A DNA stretch of 22,508 nucleotides from Collinsella aerofaciens (GTDB taxonomy: Bacteria; Actinomycetota; Coriobacteriia; Coriobacteriales; Coriobacteriaceae). Both the position numbers and the translations under genes were made by a program. The DNA lies in assembly GCA_905213325.1 (NCBI GenBank), contig CAJMHW010000031.1:1-22508 (forward strand). The letters are read 5' to 3'. The notes under the pieces were generated by a model. That model saw only the letters and a program-made list of their open reading frames with translations. It searched no databases and had not been told where the DNA came from. Shown here piece by piece: positions 1-5,981 of this stretch; the stretch's first letter is position 1; each line of letters starts with the position of its first letter.

Positions 1-108
1 CGTCAGCGGTTTTTTTCTTTTCCCCGCTGTGGAGGCAGATGTTTGAATATGTAGGTATGTTTCATGCCGCAAAGGCCAAAACATACCGTGTTAGTCAGTC
101 AATTTGAA

Positions 109-366
109 TTAGAGTTCAATTCTTGCTTTCGATGGCTTATCTTCACAATAGGTAACTTTAATCGTTGTTCCCTTGTCAGGGACTTTGTTTCCTGCGCCAA
201 TCCATTTTCGGCAGATGTAATCTTTTCCGTCTATCGTATATTTGACCTTGATAGTATGCGGAAAGGCTGCGCCATCCATAGCGTGAGCGCGGACAGGTTT
301 ACGATTCACTTTTAACCACCATTGTTTTGTAACTGAAATTACAGTTCCCATTGTTTCTTTTTCCAT
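109..366 (-). CDS. Conserved hypothetical protein, 85 aa
   Basis: A small soluble protein beginning MEKETMGTVISVTKQWW, without signal peptide or membrane segment. The start is supported by a GGAGG six bases before the ATG. The chain looks beta-rich, with alternating hydrophobic and charged residues, a DGKDY turn near the middle and a basic C-terminus. I recall near-identical small proteins in gut Firmicutes that are often labelled 'sugar ABC transporter permease'. That label cannot be right for a chain this short with no transmembrane helix, so no function is given. It is transcribed leftward, like the rest of the A+T-rich segment, and nothing recognisable follows it before the window edge. 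Confidence 0.7.
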   Translation of the reverse strand: MEKETMGTVISVTKQWWLKVNRKPVRAHAMDGAAFPHTIKVKYTIDGKDYICRKWIGAGNKVPDKGTTIKVTYCEDKPSKARIEL

Positions 367-401
367 AAGTTACCTCCAATGATATTTTTGATTGATGATA
401 C

Positions 402-620
402 CTATTTTCTGTTCAACCTTTTTTCTGTTAAACCTTTTCTTTGTTTGTAGTAAAAGCGGAACGCTGCTGCGCCGGTGGCCACCAACTGCACCAGAATCAG
501 CGCAGCGAACAGGCCGAAGCTCTCATAGTAGAACAGTTCATCCCAAAAATATAGTCTGTTCAAATGATGCCATTTATTGTATTCTAAATTTGTAGGTAAG
601 CTGAACGGGTAACTTACCAA
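402..620 (-). pseudogene. Remnant of a small membrane protein
   Basis: An open frame of 72 codons with no ATG or GTG. Only a TTG at 620 could start it, and there is no ribosome-binding site before it. The C-terminal half has one convincing membrane helix (about residues 33-54, Phe/Leu/Ala/Val-rich) followed by a basic tail (KQRKGLTEKRLNRK), as at the end of a polytopic membrane protein. The DNA for this helix (about 460-545) is locally G+C-rich while the first 30 codons are A+T-rich, which suggests a join between unrelated sequences. I read it as the 3' end of a broken transporter gene. A genuine small membrane protein cannot be excluded. Confidence 0.35.
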
Positions 621-954
621 GGGATAGCGGCAACAGATGTCTATCTAACCATACTACCATTGAGATCGAAAAGTATGAATTGAAGAGTACAATAATAGGG
701 TTGATTGAGGATCAACTTTTATTTTTTGTACCTTCATGTTAGAAGCCGTTGTGGACTATTACCTAAAAATAATAGATATAACACAAAGAGAATTATTCAA
801 TCTGTCCAAGCATAACAGGAAGGAAAAGATTGAAATTCCATAGGTAGTGGCTTCGTTGACGCGACTAAGTTCAATACGGAAAAATCGGTCTGCAGGTGTG
901 TCAAACAGAAGACACTTTTTTTTTATATCTGAGACCGATTGTTTCCGATACAAT
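621..954. other. Gene-free A+T-rich stretch
   Basis: There is no credible coding region on either strand. A 68-codon minus frame (759-965) overlaps the end of the VanZ gene, has no ribosome-binding site and resembles no family. A plus frame around 615-755 is open for about 46 codons but has no start. The only structure noted is the terminator-like hairpin at 700-727. The stretch is probably decayed element DNA. Confidence 0.5.
700..727 (+). terminator. Possible intrinsic terminator without a matching gene
   Basis: A 6-bp stem (GTTGAT with ATCAAC) and a 5-base loop are followed by TTTTATTTTTT, which reads as a weak intrinsic terminator on the plus strand. There is no plus-strand gene upstream, so it may be a relic of a lost gene. 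Confidence 0.35.
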
Positions 955-1578
955 TTATGGAACATTCAGCACATCATGGACAAACCAAGTCTGAGCCGTG
1001 ACCATAATGGCAAATGTGCAAATAGCAAAGAGAAGTACTTCAGCCACAGCATTGACACGGCTGGATTGAAGTTGCTTTTTCAGATTGGCAGGCAAGATTC
1101 TTGACAGCAGACAATAAACTAAAAATCCAATACAGGCTCCAGCGGTATTTGTCATCAAGTCATTGATGTCGGAAGAACCCCAGCCAAACATCTGGACAAT
1201 TTCAACAGCCAAAGAAAACAGAAAGCCAGTCAATGCAACCGTCTTCATGTGATGATATTTCTTGTACAGCAGCGGCAGGAAAAATCCCAACGGGACAAAC
1301 AGAATAATATTCAGAATGGTATCAATTGGCCCAGTTATCATACCGATAAATGGAGTCCAAGAAATGTTCGGGCGAAAGGTCATTGTGCTTGTAAAGCCGA
1401 TGCCTGTGACGGTCAAAAGTCCGAATAAATAATAACCAAAAACAAACACTGCAGCGGTATGGAGAAAACTTTGTGTTCTCCCCAATTTTTTGAGCCACAA
1501 GAAATACAGTACGAAGACTGGAACCATAAACACATACCCACTAATTGAGCGGATGAGAATATCAGAAATTGGTATCAT
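955..1578 (-). CDS. VanZ-family membrane protein, 207 aa
   Basis: The VanZ family (named after the teicoplanin-resistance accessory protein of Tn1546) comprises small polytopic membrane proteins of unclear biochemical role. Hallmarks here are a helix with NIILFVPLGFFLPLLYKK, followed by the signature region with SLAVEIVQ and SSDINDLMTNTAGACIGF. About five to six membrane helices are visible, including one at the extreme C-terminus. The ATG at 1578 is chosen because AAGGAG stands six bases upstream. The frame is open for 34 more codons to 1680, but those overlap the preceding gene and lack a ribosome-binding site. It is the last gene of the leftward ABC-KTR-VanZ string. There is no vanA-type resistance context, so antibiotic resistance should not be assumed. 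Confidence 0.85.
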   Translation of the reverse strand: MIPISDILIRSISGYVFMVPVFVLYFLWLKKLGRTQSFLHTAAVFVFGYYLFGLLTVTGIGFTSTMTFRPNISWTPFIGMITGPIDTILNIILFVPLGFFLPLLYKKYHHMKTVALTGFLFSLAVEIVQMFGWGSSDINDLMTNTAGACIGFLVYCLLSRILPANLKKQLQSSRVNAVAEVLLFAICTFAIMVTAQTWFVHDVLNVP

Positions 1579-1658
1579 TATTATCTCCTTGTCAAATTCA
1601 AATTTATTGCCCATTCCAGCATTGAGCATTTTCTCATAAAGCAAACAGAATACTGTCA

Positions 1659-1838
1659 TTAGTAACGACGGTATTCCCATAATGCTAATCGTAAGTCTAA
1701 TTGTTCAATGTCGATTAGACATTCACTTTTACATTTTGGACAAAAGAGAGGAAAATTTTTAAGTACGGTATCTTCCCGAATTTTGTCGCGTGTTTTATTC
1801 CCGCAGACTGGGCAGCGGATGAACTCTGTTTTCTCCAT
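1659..1838 (-). CDS. Cys-rich KTR-type small zinc-ribbon protein, 59 aa
   Basis: Two CxxC pairs (CPVCGNKTR and CPKC) plus the motif GNKTRDKIREDTVLKNFPLFCPKC identify the Cys_rich_KTR family, small presumed zinc-ribbon proteins frequent in conjugative elements of Firmicutes; function unknown. The ATG at 1838 has GGAG eight bases upstream. A GTG at 1847 would add three codons but lacks a ribosome-binding site. The start lies just downstream of the 37-residue membrane peptide gene, suggesting coupled expression. The tail after the second CxxC (ending LDLRLALWEYRRY) does not match the usual family ending as I remember it, so the gene may have been truncated or frameshifted where it meets the VanZ leader. 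Confidence 0.75.
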   Translation of the reverse strand: MEKTEFIRCPVCGNKTRDKIREDTVLKNFPLFCPKCKSECLIDIEQLDLRLALWEYRRY

Positions 1839-1843
1839 ATTGT

Positions 1844-1957
1844 TCACTCCGAATTGCGATCATTCTTTTTCTTATCCCGATATTTCCGTATGAGTTTATT
1901 ACGGATAGGAACGCCAACACCAATCAAAAGCACAACTGCCAAAATTGTGAAATCCAT
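1844..1957 (-). CDS. 37-residue single-pass membrane peptide
   Basis: Too short for usual gene-calling limits, but well supported. An ATG at 1957 is preceded by GAGGTGATTGT, and the frame runs 37 codons to TGA at 1844. The peptide starts MDFTILAVVLLIGVGVPI, a clean membrane helix (about residues 3-18), followed by a strongly basic tail (RNKLIRKYRDKKKN). Its start lies 10 bases after the permease stop codon, and its stop lies 5 bases before the next ATG, so it sits tightly inside the ABC operon. The topology (short helix, Lys/Arg-rich cytosolic tail) suits an accessory subunit of the exporter, but no family was recognised and that role is inference. Confidence 0.6.
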   Translation of the reverse strand: MDFTILAVVLLIGVGVPIRNKLIRKYRDKKKNDRNSE

Positions 1958-1966
1958 ACAATCACC

Positions 1967-2617
1967 TCACATTTCCTTATTCTTCATAACCCGAATGGAC
2001 AAGAAGATTGAAACCGCATACATCACGACAATAGCAAAAACCGCAAGGAAAACGAGAAGTATCGGAGAAGATTCAACGACTGAAATAATTGAGTTCCCGA
2101 TAGCTGGCATTTTAGAGAGAAGAAGTAAAGTCACCAAGAAACCGGCCACTGGAATATACATAAATACCCGTCCTTTGATTGAGCCGTACTTGTAATATCC
2201 CGGAATCTGGAACACGGTATAGAGTGCAAATAAGAATACTCCTGCAATAGCGGCAGTTACAATATCAAATACGCCAACTGTTTCACCCAGCACTTTCAAG
2301 ACAAGCGGCTGTGCAATCAAAGAAATAATCAAGGAAAGAAGCCCCATTGCAAGGACAAAAACATAGCGTCCGATCACAAGCTCGCTTTTACGAACAGGTA
2401 AAATACCAAACAGACGATCCATGCTGTTTTTTTCTGTGATGGAAAAGGTATATCCCGTCGTCATGGCAATAAAGCACATAGCAAATGATACCCCTGTCAG
2501 CAAAGAACGATTGATTGCGGCAAACACAATCGGCAGGAGCAGGGTAAAGCAAATCGTCTTAAAATATGGTTTTACCAATGCAATATCTAATTTTGTGGAT
2601 TTCAAAATATTACTCAT
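1967..2617 (-). CDS. ABC-2 type transporter permease, 216 aa
   Basis: A polytopic membrane protein with about six hydrophobic helices and no soluble domain, partner of the ATPase encoded just upstream. The pattern (short cytosolic N-terminus MSNILKSTKLDIALVKPY, first helix at about 22-40, loop with ITEKNSMDRLFGILPVRKSELVIGRY after the second helix) is that of small ABC-2 permeases of Firmicutes, whose substrates are mostly unknown and include peptides in some relatives. The ATG at 2617 is used because AAAGGTGA stands just upstream. It overlaps the ATPase stop by eight bases (ATGAGTAA), a sign of translational coupling. A GTG three codons earlier has no ribosome-binding site. Confidence 0.85.
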   Translation of the reverse strand: MSNILKSTKLDIALVKPYFKTICFTLLLPIVFAAINRSLLTGVSFAMCFIAMTTGYTFSITEKNSMDRLFGILPVRKSELVIGRYVFVLAMGLLSLIISLIAQPLVLKVLGETVGVFDIVTAAIAGVFLFALYTVFQIPGYYKYGSIKGRVFMYIPVAGFLVTLLLLSKMPAIGNSIISVVESSPILLVFLAVFAIVVMYAVSIFLSIRVMKNKEM

Positions 2618-3689
2618 AATCGTCACCTTTCTTGCTTGTAAACACTACAATTTCATCAATGGTGGCAGGATCAACGGTCAGGTTAGGGAAACCGCTAATA
2701 TCTTCGGTTTTCATCAGAGCCTCAAATCCCGTAGGGAATGTACGAATACCAGCCGCCTTATTTTTCAGATCATCGGACAGTTCCTCAATTCCACCTTTTA
2801 CAATGCGGAACATATCTACAAAATCATCTTTGCTGCCAGTAAAGTACAGCTCGCCATAACTGATGTAGGTAATATAATCGGCTGCACGCTCCAAATCGCC
2901 TGTGATATGGGTGGAGAACAAAACACTATGCTCGCCATCTTCAATATACTCTGAAAGAATTTTCAAAAGTTCATCTCTGGAAACCGGATCAAGTCCACTG
3001 GTCGGCTCGTCGAGGATCAGCAGCTTGGCGTCGTATGAAAACGCACAGGCAAGCATTAACTTCATCTGCATACCTTTGGAAAGTTCTTTTACCTTTTTGG
3101 TTGGTGCAATGTGAAATTTCCGTAACATATCCGCAAATTTCTGGCTGTCCCAATTTGGATAAAATACCGAAATGGATTTTTCAACCTGCGACACTTTCCA
3201 ATCATCACTGAAATAATTTGTATCGAAAACAACGCCCAGCTCTGATTTTACTTTTTGTTCTTCTGCGATATTATCCAGCCCCATCACTTTGACTGTGCCA
3301 CCGGTGCGCTTGAGCATATTCAAAATCAGTTTGATTGTCGTTGTTTTGCCAGAACCATTCGGGCCGATCAAGCCCATAATATATCCCTTTGGCAAAGTAA
3401 AGCTGATATTGTGAAGCTGAAAAGAATCAAAAGATTTTGAAAGATTCGTTACCTCTAAATAATTAGTAATCCATCCTACATTGGTCTTACCGTCGGCGCG
3501 GCGCTGCTCACGACTGCGATAAAGCCAAATCGTCACGCCGATAGCAGTGATAAACAGTACGAGTGCCGCCGTAGCCAGCCCAGCAAGCACAAACATCACG
3601 CCAATGCCCACAGCGATGACCGGAAGCAGCAGCAAACCGCACCCGCATCCACCCGGACTATATACGGCAGACTGTCGGCGTCGCCTCAT
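2610..3689 (-). CDS. ABC transporter ATPase with a foreign membrane N-terminus (chimera)
   Basis: The C-terminal ~285 residues are a standard exporter ATPase: Walker A GPNGSGKTT, an LSKGM signature, Walker B with LILDEPTSGLDP, and the H-loop STH. The first ~75 residues are unlike the family. They have an Arg-rich start (MRRRRQ), a GGCGCG stretch, two hydrophobic segments (about 19-36 and 38-58) and a basic loop, encoded in G+C-rich DNA. Normal homologues begin at about NYLEVTNLSKSF; here the codon in that place is not a start, and no ATG, GTG or TTG lies nearby in frame, so the ABC domain seems translatable only as part of the fusion. The ATG at 3689 follows a GGGGGTGGC stretch. A GTG at 3719 overlapping the higA stop is an alternative. 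The regulator gene usual upstream of such operons is missing. Confidence 0.8.
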   Translation of the reverse strand: MRRRRQSAVYSPGGCGCGLLLLPVIAVGIGVMFVLAGLATAALVLFITAIGVTIWLYRSREQRRADGKTNVGWITNYLEVTNLSKSFDSFQLHNISFTLPKGYIMGLIGPNGSGKTTTIKLILNMLKRTGGTVKVMGLDNIAEEQKVKSELGVVFDTNYFSDDWKVSQVEKSISVFYPNWDSQKFADMLRKFHIAPTKKVKELSKGMQMKLMLACAFSYDAKLLILDEPTSGLDPVSRDELLKILSEYIEDGEHSVLFSTHITGDLERAADYITYISYGELYFTGSKDDFVDMFRIVKGGIEELSDDLKNKAAGIRTFPTGFEALMKTEDISGFPNLTVDPATIDEIVVFTSKKGDDYE

Positions 3690-3718
3690 CGCCGCGCCAC
3701 CCCCATCATCTTTGAGCA

Positions 3719-4060
3719 CTACAGTGCGATAGCCTGCTGAACAGGAACGATCTTGTCGAGTTCCGGTTCGATCCGCCTTTTCTCGGCCTCAAGGTCAAAC
3801 GCCACCTGAGCGCGCAGCCAATAACCATCCGTCAGGCCAAAATAACGGCAAAGACGGAGGTCGGTGTCGGCCGTCACGCGACGTTTTCCCAAGACAATCT
3901 GCCCGATACGCTGAGCCGGAATCCCAGTCTCTTTCGCAAGGCGATATTGAGAAATGCCCATGGGAACAAGAAACTCCTCTTTGAGAAGCTCACCAGGAGT
4001 CACCGGCGACAGCAAATCGGCCGAAGTCTCATCACTTGTGATAATCGACGATTTCGACAT
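3719..4060 (-). CDS. higA: HigA-type antitoxin (XRE family), 113 aa
   Basis: Antitoxin and DNA-binding autorepressor of a HigBA module. The HigA hallmark TPGELLKEEFLVPMGIS is followed by a helix-turn-helix (SQYRLAKETGIPAQRIGQIVLGKRR split over about residues 38-63) and the family segment TADTDLRLCRYFGL...YWLRAQ. The ATG at 4060 is preceded by AGGAGA at a good distance and gives the usual HigA length. The frame stays open 25 codons further upstream, but that part lies within the toxin gene. It overlaps the end of higB by 29 bases, typical of toxin-first HigBA operons. The stop codon TAG shares a base with a GTG that could start the downstream chimeric ATPase frame. Confidence 0.9.
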   Translation of the reverse strand: MSKSSIITSDETSADLLSPVTPGELLKEEFLVPMGISQYRLAKETGIPAQRIGQIVLGKRRVTADTDLRLCRYFGLTDGYWLRAQVAFDLEAEKRRIEPELDKIVPVQQAIAL

Positions 4061-4313
4061 TCCAAGCCATCTCCTGTCTCCACTCAAAACAGACCCGATA
4101 GCGCTCGTTAACACGGATGCTATATTGACCGGCACGATCGCCCTTCAAAGCTTCCAGGCGGTTGCCCGGTGGAACGCGAAGATCATCAAGCGAAGCACAA
4201 ACCTGCAGTTGGCGAATCTTCCTCAACGCAGCACGCTCAAAGGGCACGAACCTCCTGACCCGCACACCCATGGCAAAGCGTTCGGTATCCTCATCTTTAT
4301 ACGATGCAATCAT
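4032..4313 (-). CDS. higB: HigB/RelE-superfamily toxin, 93 aa
   Basis: Presumed ribosome-dependent mRNA interferase of the RelE/ParE fold. Visible family features are an N-terminus MIASYKDEDTERF, a central helix with RAALRKIRQLQ, and the conserved strand block DLRVPPGNRLEALKGDRAGQYSIRVN followed by ERYRVCFEW and VEIVDYH near the end. The length is normal for HigB. The start at 4313 has AAGGCG eight bases upstream. It is first in the operon, with higA overlapping its 3' end. Promoter and probable operators lie at 4325-4401. The pair appears intact, so it could stabilise the adjacent foreign segment or be an unrelated chromosomal module. Confidence 0.88.
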   Translation of the reverse strand: MIASYKDEDTERFAMGVRVRRFVPFERAALRKIRQLQVCASLDDLRVPPGNRLEALKGDRAGQYSIRVNERYRVCFEWRQEMAWNVEIVDYHK

Positions 4314-4324
4314 AGTATCGCCTT

Positions 4325-4401
4325 ACGTTAGTAACGTCAAACGTTTCTATAGACTTACATCTCTATTATATCGTACGTTTGTTCGTGTTTTCTAGAACAA
4401 A
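4325..4401 (-). promoter_or_regulatory. higBA promoter with nested inverted repeats
   Basis: On the minus strand a perfect TATAAT lies at 4365-4370. It is bracketed by an inverted pair CAAACGT (4338-4344) and ACGTTTG (4375-4381). Closer to higB is a 13-bp palindrome ACGTTAGTAACGT (4325-4337), and upstream is a 7-bp inverted repeat TTTGTTC/GAACAAA (4378-4401). No good -35 hexamer is seen at normal spacing. HigA-type antitoxins repress their own promoters by binding such palindromes, so these are likely operators; which one is used cannot be told from sequence. Confidence 0.6.
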
Positions 4402-4415
4402 TAGTCCTTTGCGCC

Positions 4416-5603
4416 TTAGTCAAGCAAAAGCAATCGTTTGTAGACATCGAGGCCTTTGAGAAGGATTTCCTCGTCGAAGAGCATGCTATCGGTATGCAGA
4501 GCGCTTGTGGCATAGGCGGGACAGCCATCCGAATCACTCGGGTTGTCTTGGTCCTCTGGCATACCCGTGCCCAGCAGGAAAAACACGCCCGGCAGATGGC
4601 GCTGATAGAAGGCAAAGTCCTCGGCAATTAGCAGCGGTTCATCAACGAGCTGCAACCCGGGCAAGGCAGGTGTGATGTTGGCAAACAGCTCGGGGTCGTT
4701 ATCGACTGGCGGATAGCCCTCGGCAAAGTCGAGATCGTACGTACAGCCTGTTGCGGCACAGGCATCGTCCAGCACGCGGCGCACGCCTTCGCGCGCCCGG
4801 TCGAACATGTCGTCCGTAAACAAACGCAGGCTGCCGGCCACATGGGCCTCCCCCGCCACCGCGTTGCAAACCGTACCGGCCTGCAGCAGACCAAACTTAC
4901 CGATACAGGGCTCGTCGGTGCCCAGTTCGTCCATCAGCTCGCGCTCGGCAACCAAGAACTTGGCAGCCGCCAGCGCCGCATCGTGCGACTCCTCGACCGG
5001 AACGCCATAGGTCTTAGCGATATGGATGCTCGTCCCGTGAATATGAATGTGTGTCTCACTCGAACGCGCCAGCAGCGGGCCGGAACAGCTCGCCAACGTG
5101 CCGGCGGGCAGATCGGGCCACACATGGAAGCCAAAAATGCGGTCGACCCCGTAGCATTCGAATACACCGCTCTCACATACCGTCTTGGCACCACCGGTCG
5201 TTTCCTCGGCCGGCTGGAACACAAAGAGAACGTTGCGCCTAATGACGCCCGGCTGCTCGCGAATCGTACGGTCGACATACGTCGCGGCGGCAAGTGCCAT
5301 GGCCATGTGTCCATCATGTCCGCAAGCGTGCATCGTGCCGGGATGGGTCGAGGCAAAGGCCGCTCCCGTCGCCTCCGCGATGGGCAGCGCATCCATATCG
5401 GCGCGAATCGCTGTGGCATGCGCGGCACCAACGCCGGCGTCGAAGAAAGCGCAGACGCAGCTGGGGCACGGATGGGTCACCTCGCAAGCGAGCGGTGCCA
5501 ACACGCCCTCGATATAGGCAATGGTTTGCGGAAGATCGAAATCGAGCTCCGGGATGCGATGGAGATCGCGGCGATAGCGACGGAGTTCTTGGAGCTCGGT
5601 CAT
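4416..5603 (-). CDS. M20 amidohydrolase, probable N-acetyl-diaminopimelate deacetylase
   Basis: A zinc-type M20D peptidase-family deacetylase of 395 residues. Metal and catalytic motifs are intact: RADMDALPI (about 67-75), MHACGHDGHM with Cys94 and His96, QPAEE (130-134), GFHVWP with His160, and EDFAFYQ near the C-terminus. M20D enzymes include hippurate hydrolases, IAA-amino acid hydrolases and N-acetyl-LL-DAP deacetylase. Here the gene diverges from a lysA-dapA-dapB-dapH operon whose dapH makes N-acetylated intermediates, so the DAP deacetylase role (Bacillus YkuR/DapL) is the best reading. That choice rests on context. The ATG at 5603 has AAGGGA six bases upstream; 28 upstream codons in frame are ignored. 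It lies outside the riboswitch transcript. Confidence 0.85.
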   Translation of the reverse strand: MTELQELRRYRRDLHRIPELDFDLPQTIAYIEGVLAPLACEVTHPCPSCVCAFFDAGVGAAHATAIRADMDALPIAEATGAAFASTHPGTMHACGHDGHMAMALAAATYVDRTIREQPGVIRRNVLFVFQPAEETTGGAKTVCESGVFECYGVDRIFGFHVWPDLPAGTLASCSGPLLARSSETHIHIHGTSIHIAKTYGVPVEESHDAALAAAKFLVAERELMDELGTDEPCIGKFGLLQAGTVCNAVAGEAHVAGSLRLFTDDMFDRAREGVRRVLDDACAATGCTYDLDFAEGYPPVDNDPELFANITPALPGLQLVDEPLLIAEDFAFYQRHLPGVFFLLGTGMPEDQDNPSDSDGCPAYATSALHTDSMLFDEEILLKGLDVYKRLLLLD

Positions 5604-5713
5604 AGAGAATCCCTTCGTAAGGCACATCTGTTGCAACTTATTGTGATACAGGATTGTGGCACACATGTTTCCAGCATATTGCTGCATTTTTTAAACGTTA
5701 TATACAAATACTC

Positions 5714-5742
5714 TTGTTTGGTAAAGTGCAACGTGATAGGGT
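5714..5742 (+). promoter_or_regulatory. Candidate promoter of the lysine operon
   Basis: TTGTTT (5714-5719), a 17-base spacer and TAGGGT (5737-5742) would start transcription around 5749, right where the riboswitch begins. The -10 box is weak, so position agreement is the main support. Confidence 0.45.
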
Positions 5743-5751
5743 CTTTACCAC

Positions 5752-5911
5752 TTGATAGAGGCGCGGGCACGAAGAACCGCGGGCGAGCCGGCAGGCTTTG
5801 ACCCCGTGGGGAGGCGAAACCCGCCGAACTGGGTTTTTCGGGCACGAACAACCTGGTGGGCCTGTGGGAAACACCCACAGGACTGTCTGCAGCAATGCGG
5901 GAGCGCTATCC
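5752..5911 (+). promoter_or_regulatory. Lysine riboswitch (L-box) aptamer
   Basis: The leader contains the conserved lysine-aptamer blocks in order: GATAGAGGCGC at 5754-5764, an AAGA segment near 5772, GGGGAGGCG followed by CCGCCGAA around 5809-5828, CTGTC near 5883, and the closing GGAGCGCTATC ending at 5910. GATAG (5754-5758) pairs with CTATC (5906-5910) as helix P1. A helix TGTGGG/CCCACA (5863-5879) forms one of the side arms. Lysine riboswitches repress lysine synthesis or import genes when lysine binds. The position directly ahead of lysA-dapA-dapB-dapH fits that. The family match is by motif recall, not a covariance search. Confidence 0.88.
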
Positions 5912-5971
5912 GGACATTGGGTCCACGCTATGCGGATTCGATGCGCAGATGGCGCCGTCTGGATAGCGAGG
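5904..5971 (+). promoter_or_regulatory. Riboswitch expression platform overlapping the lysA ribosome-binding site
   Basis: The 3' strand of P1 (CGCTATCCGGAC, 5904-5915) can instead pair with GTCTGGATAGCG (5957-5968) over 12 positions, one of them a G-U pair. A second CGCTAT (5926-5931) can also pair with ATAGCG (5963-5968). The shared partner runs into GAGG (5968-5971), the likely ribosome-binding site ten bases before the lysA ATG. There is no U-tract, so control of translation start (or Rho access) is more likely than intrinsic termination. Which pairing corresponds to the lysine-bound state cannot be settled by eye. Confidence 0.6.
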
Positions 5972-5981
5972 TTTACGGGAC

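Larger units (their letters stand above)
1..3470. mobile_element. A+T-rich laterally acquired segment, degenerate
   Basis: The stretch from the left edge to about 3470 is plainly richer in A+T than the rest of the window, and the change is abrupt inside the ABC ATPase reading frame near 3465-3475. Its genes (ABC exporter pair, Cys-rich KTR protein, VanZ family, 85-residue conserved protein) are types I associate with Firmicutes accessory elements. At least one gene (402-620) looks broken and the ABC operon lacks a native 5' end. I see no integrase, transposase, relaxase or terminal repeat in the window, so the element type is unknown and the left end may lie outside. The foreign origin is inferred from composition and gene content. 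Confidence 0.5.

Noticed and set aside
109..366. Label 'sugar ABC transporter permease' for the 85-residue protein
   Set aside because: The chain has no transmembrane helix and is far too short; the label circulates by database propagation as I recall it.
759..965. 68-codon minus-strand frame after the VanZ gene
   Set aside because: No ribosome-binding site, overlaps the VanZ stop and resembles nothing known.
955..1578. Glycopeptide resistance from the VanZ-family gene
   Set aside because: No vanHAX or vanRS genes are present, and VanZ-family proteins are common without resistance.
1854..2195. 113-codon plus-strand frame
   Set aside because: Antisense to the permease and the 37-residue peptide gene; no ribosome-binding site and no recognisable domain.
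4842..5801. Long plus-strand open frame of 319 codons
   Set aside because: It is antisense to the M20 deacetylase gene, which has intact catalytic motifs. G+C-rich codon bias opens the opposite frame; the translation resembles no family.
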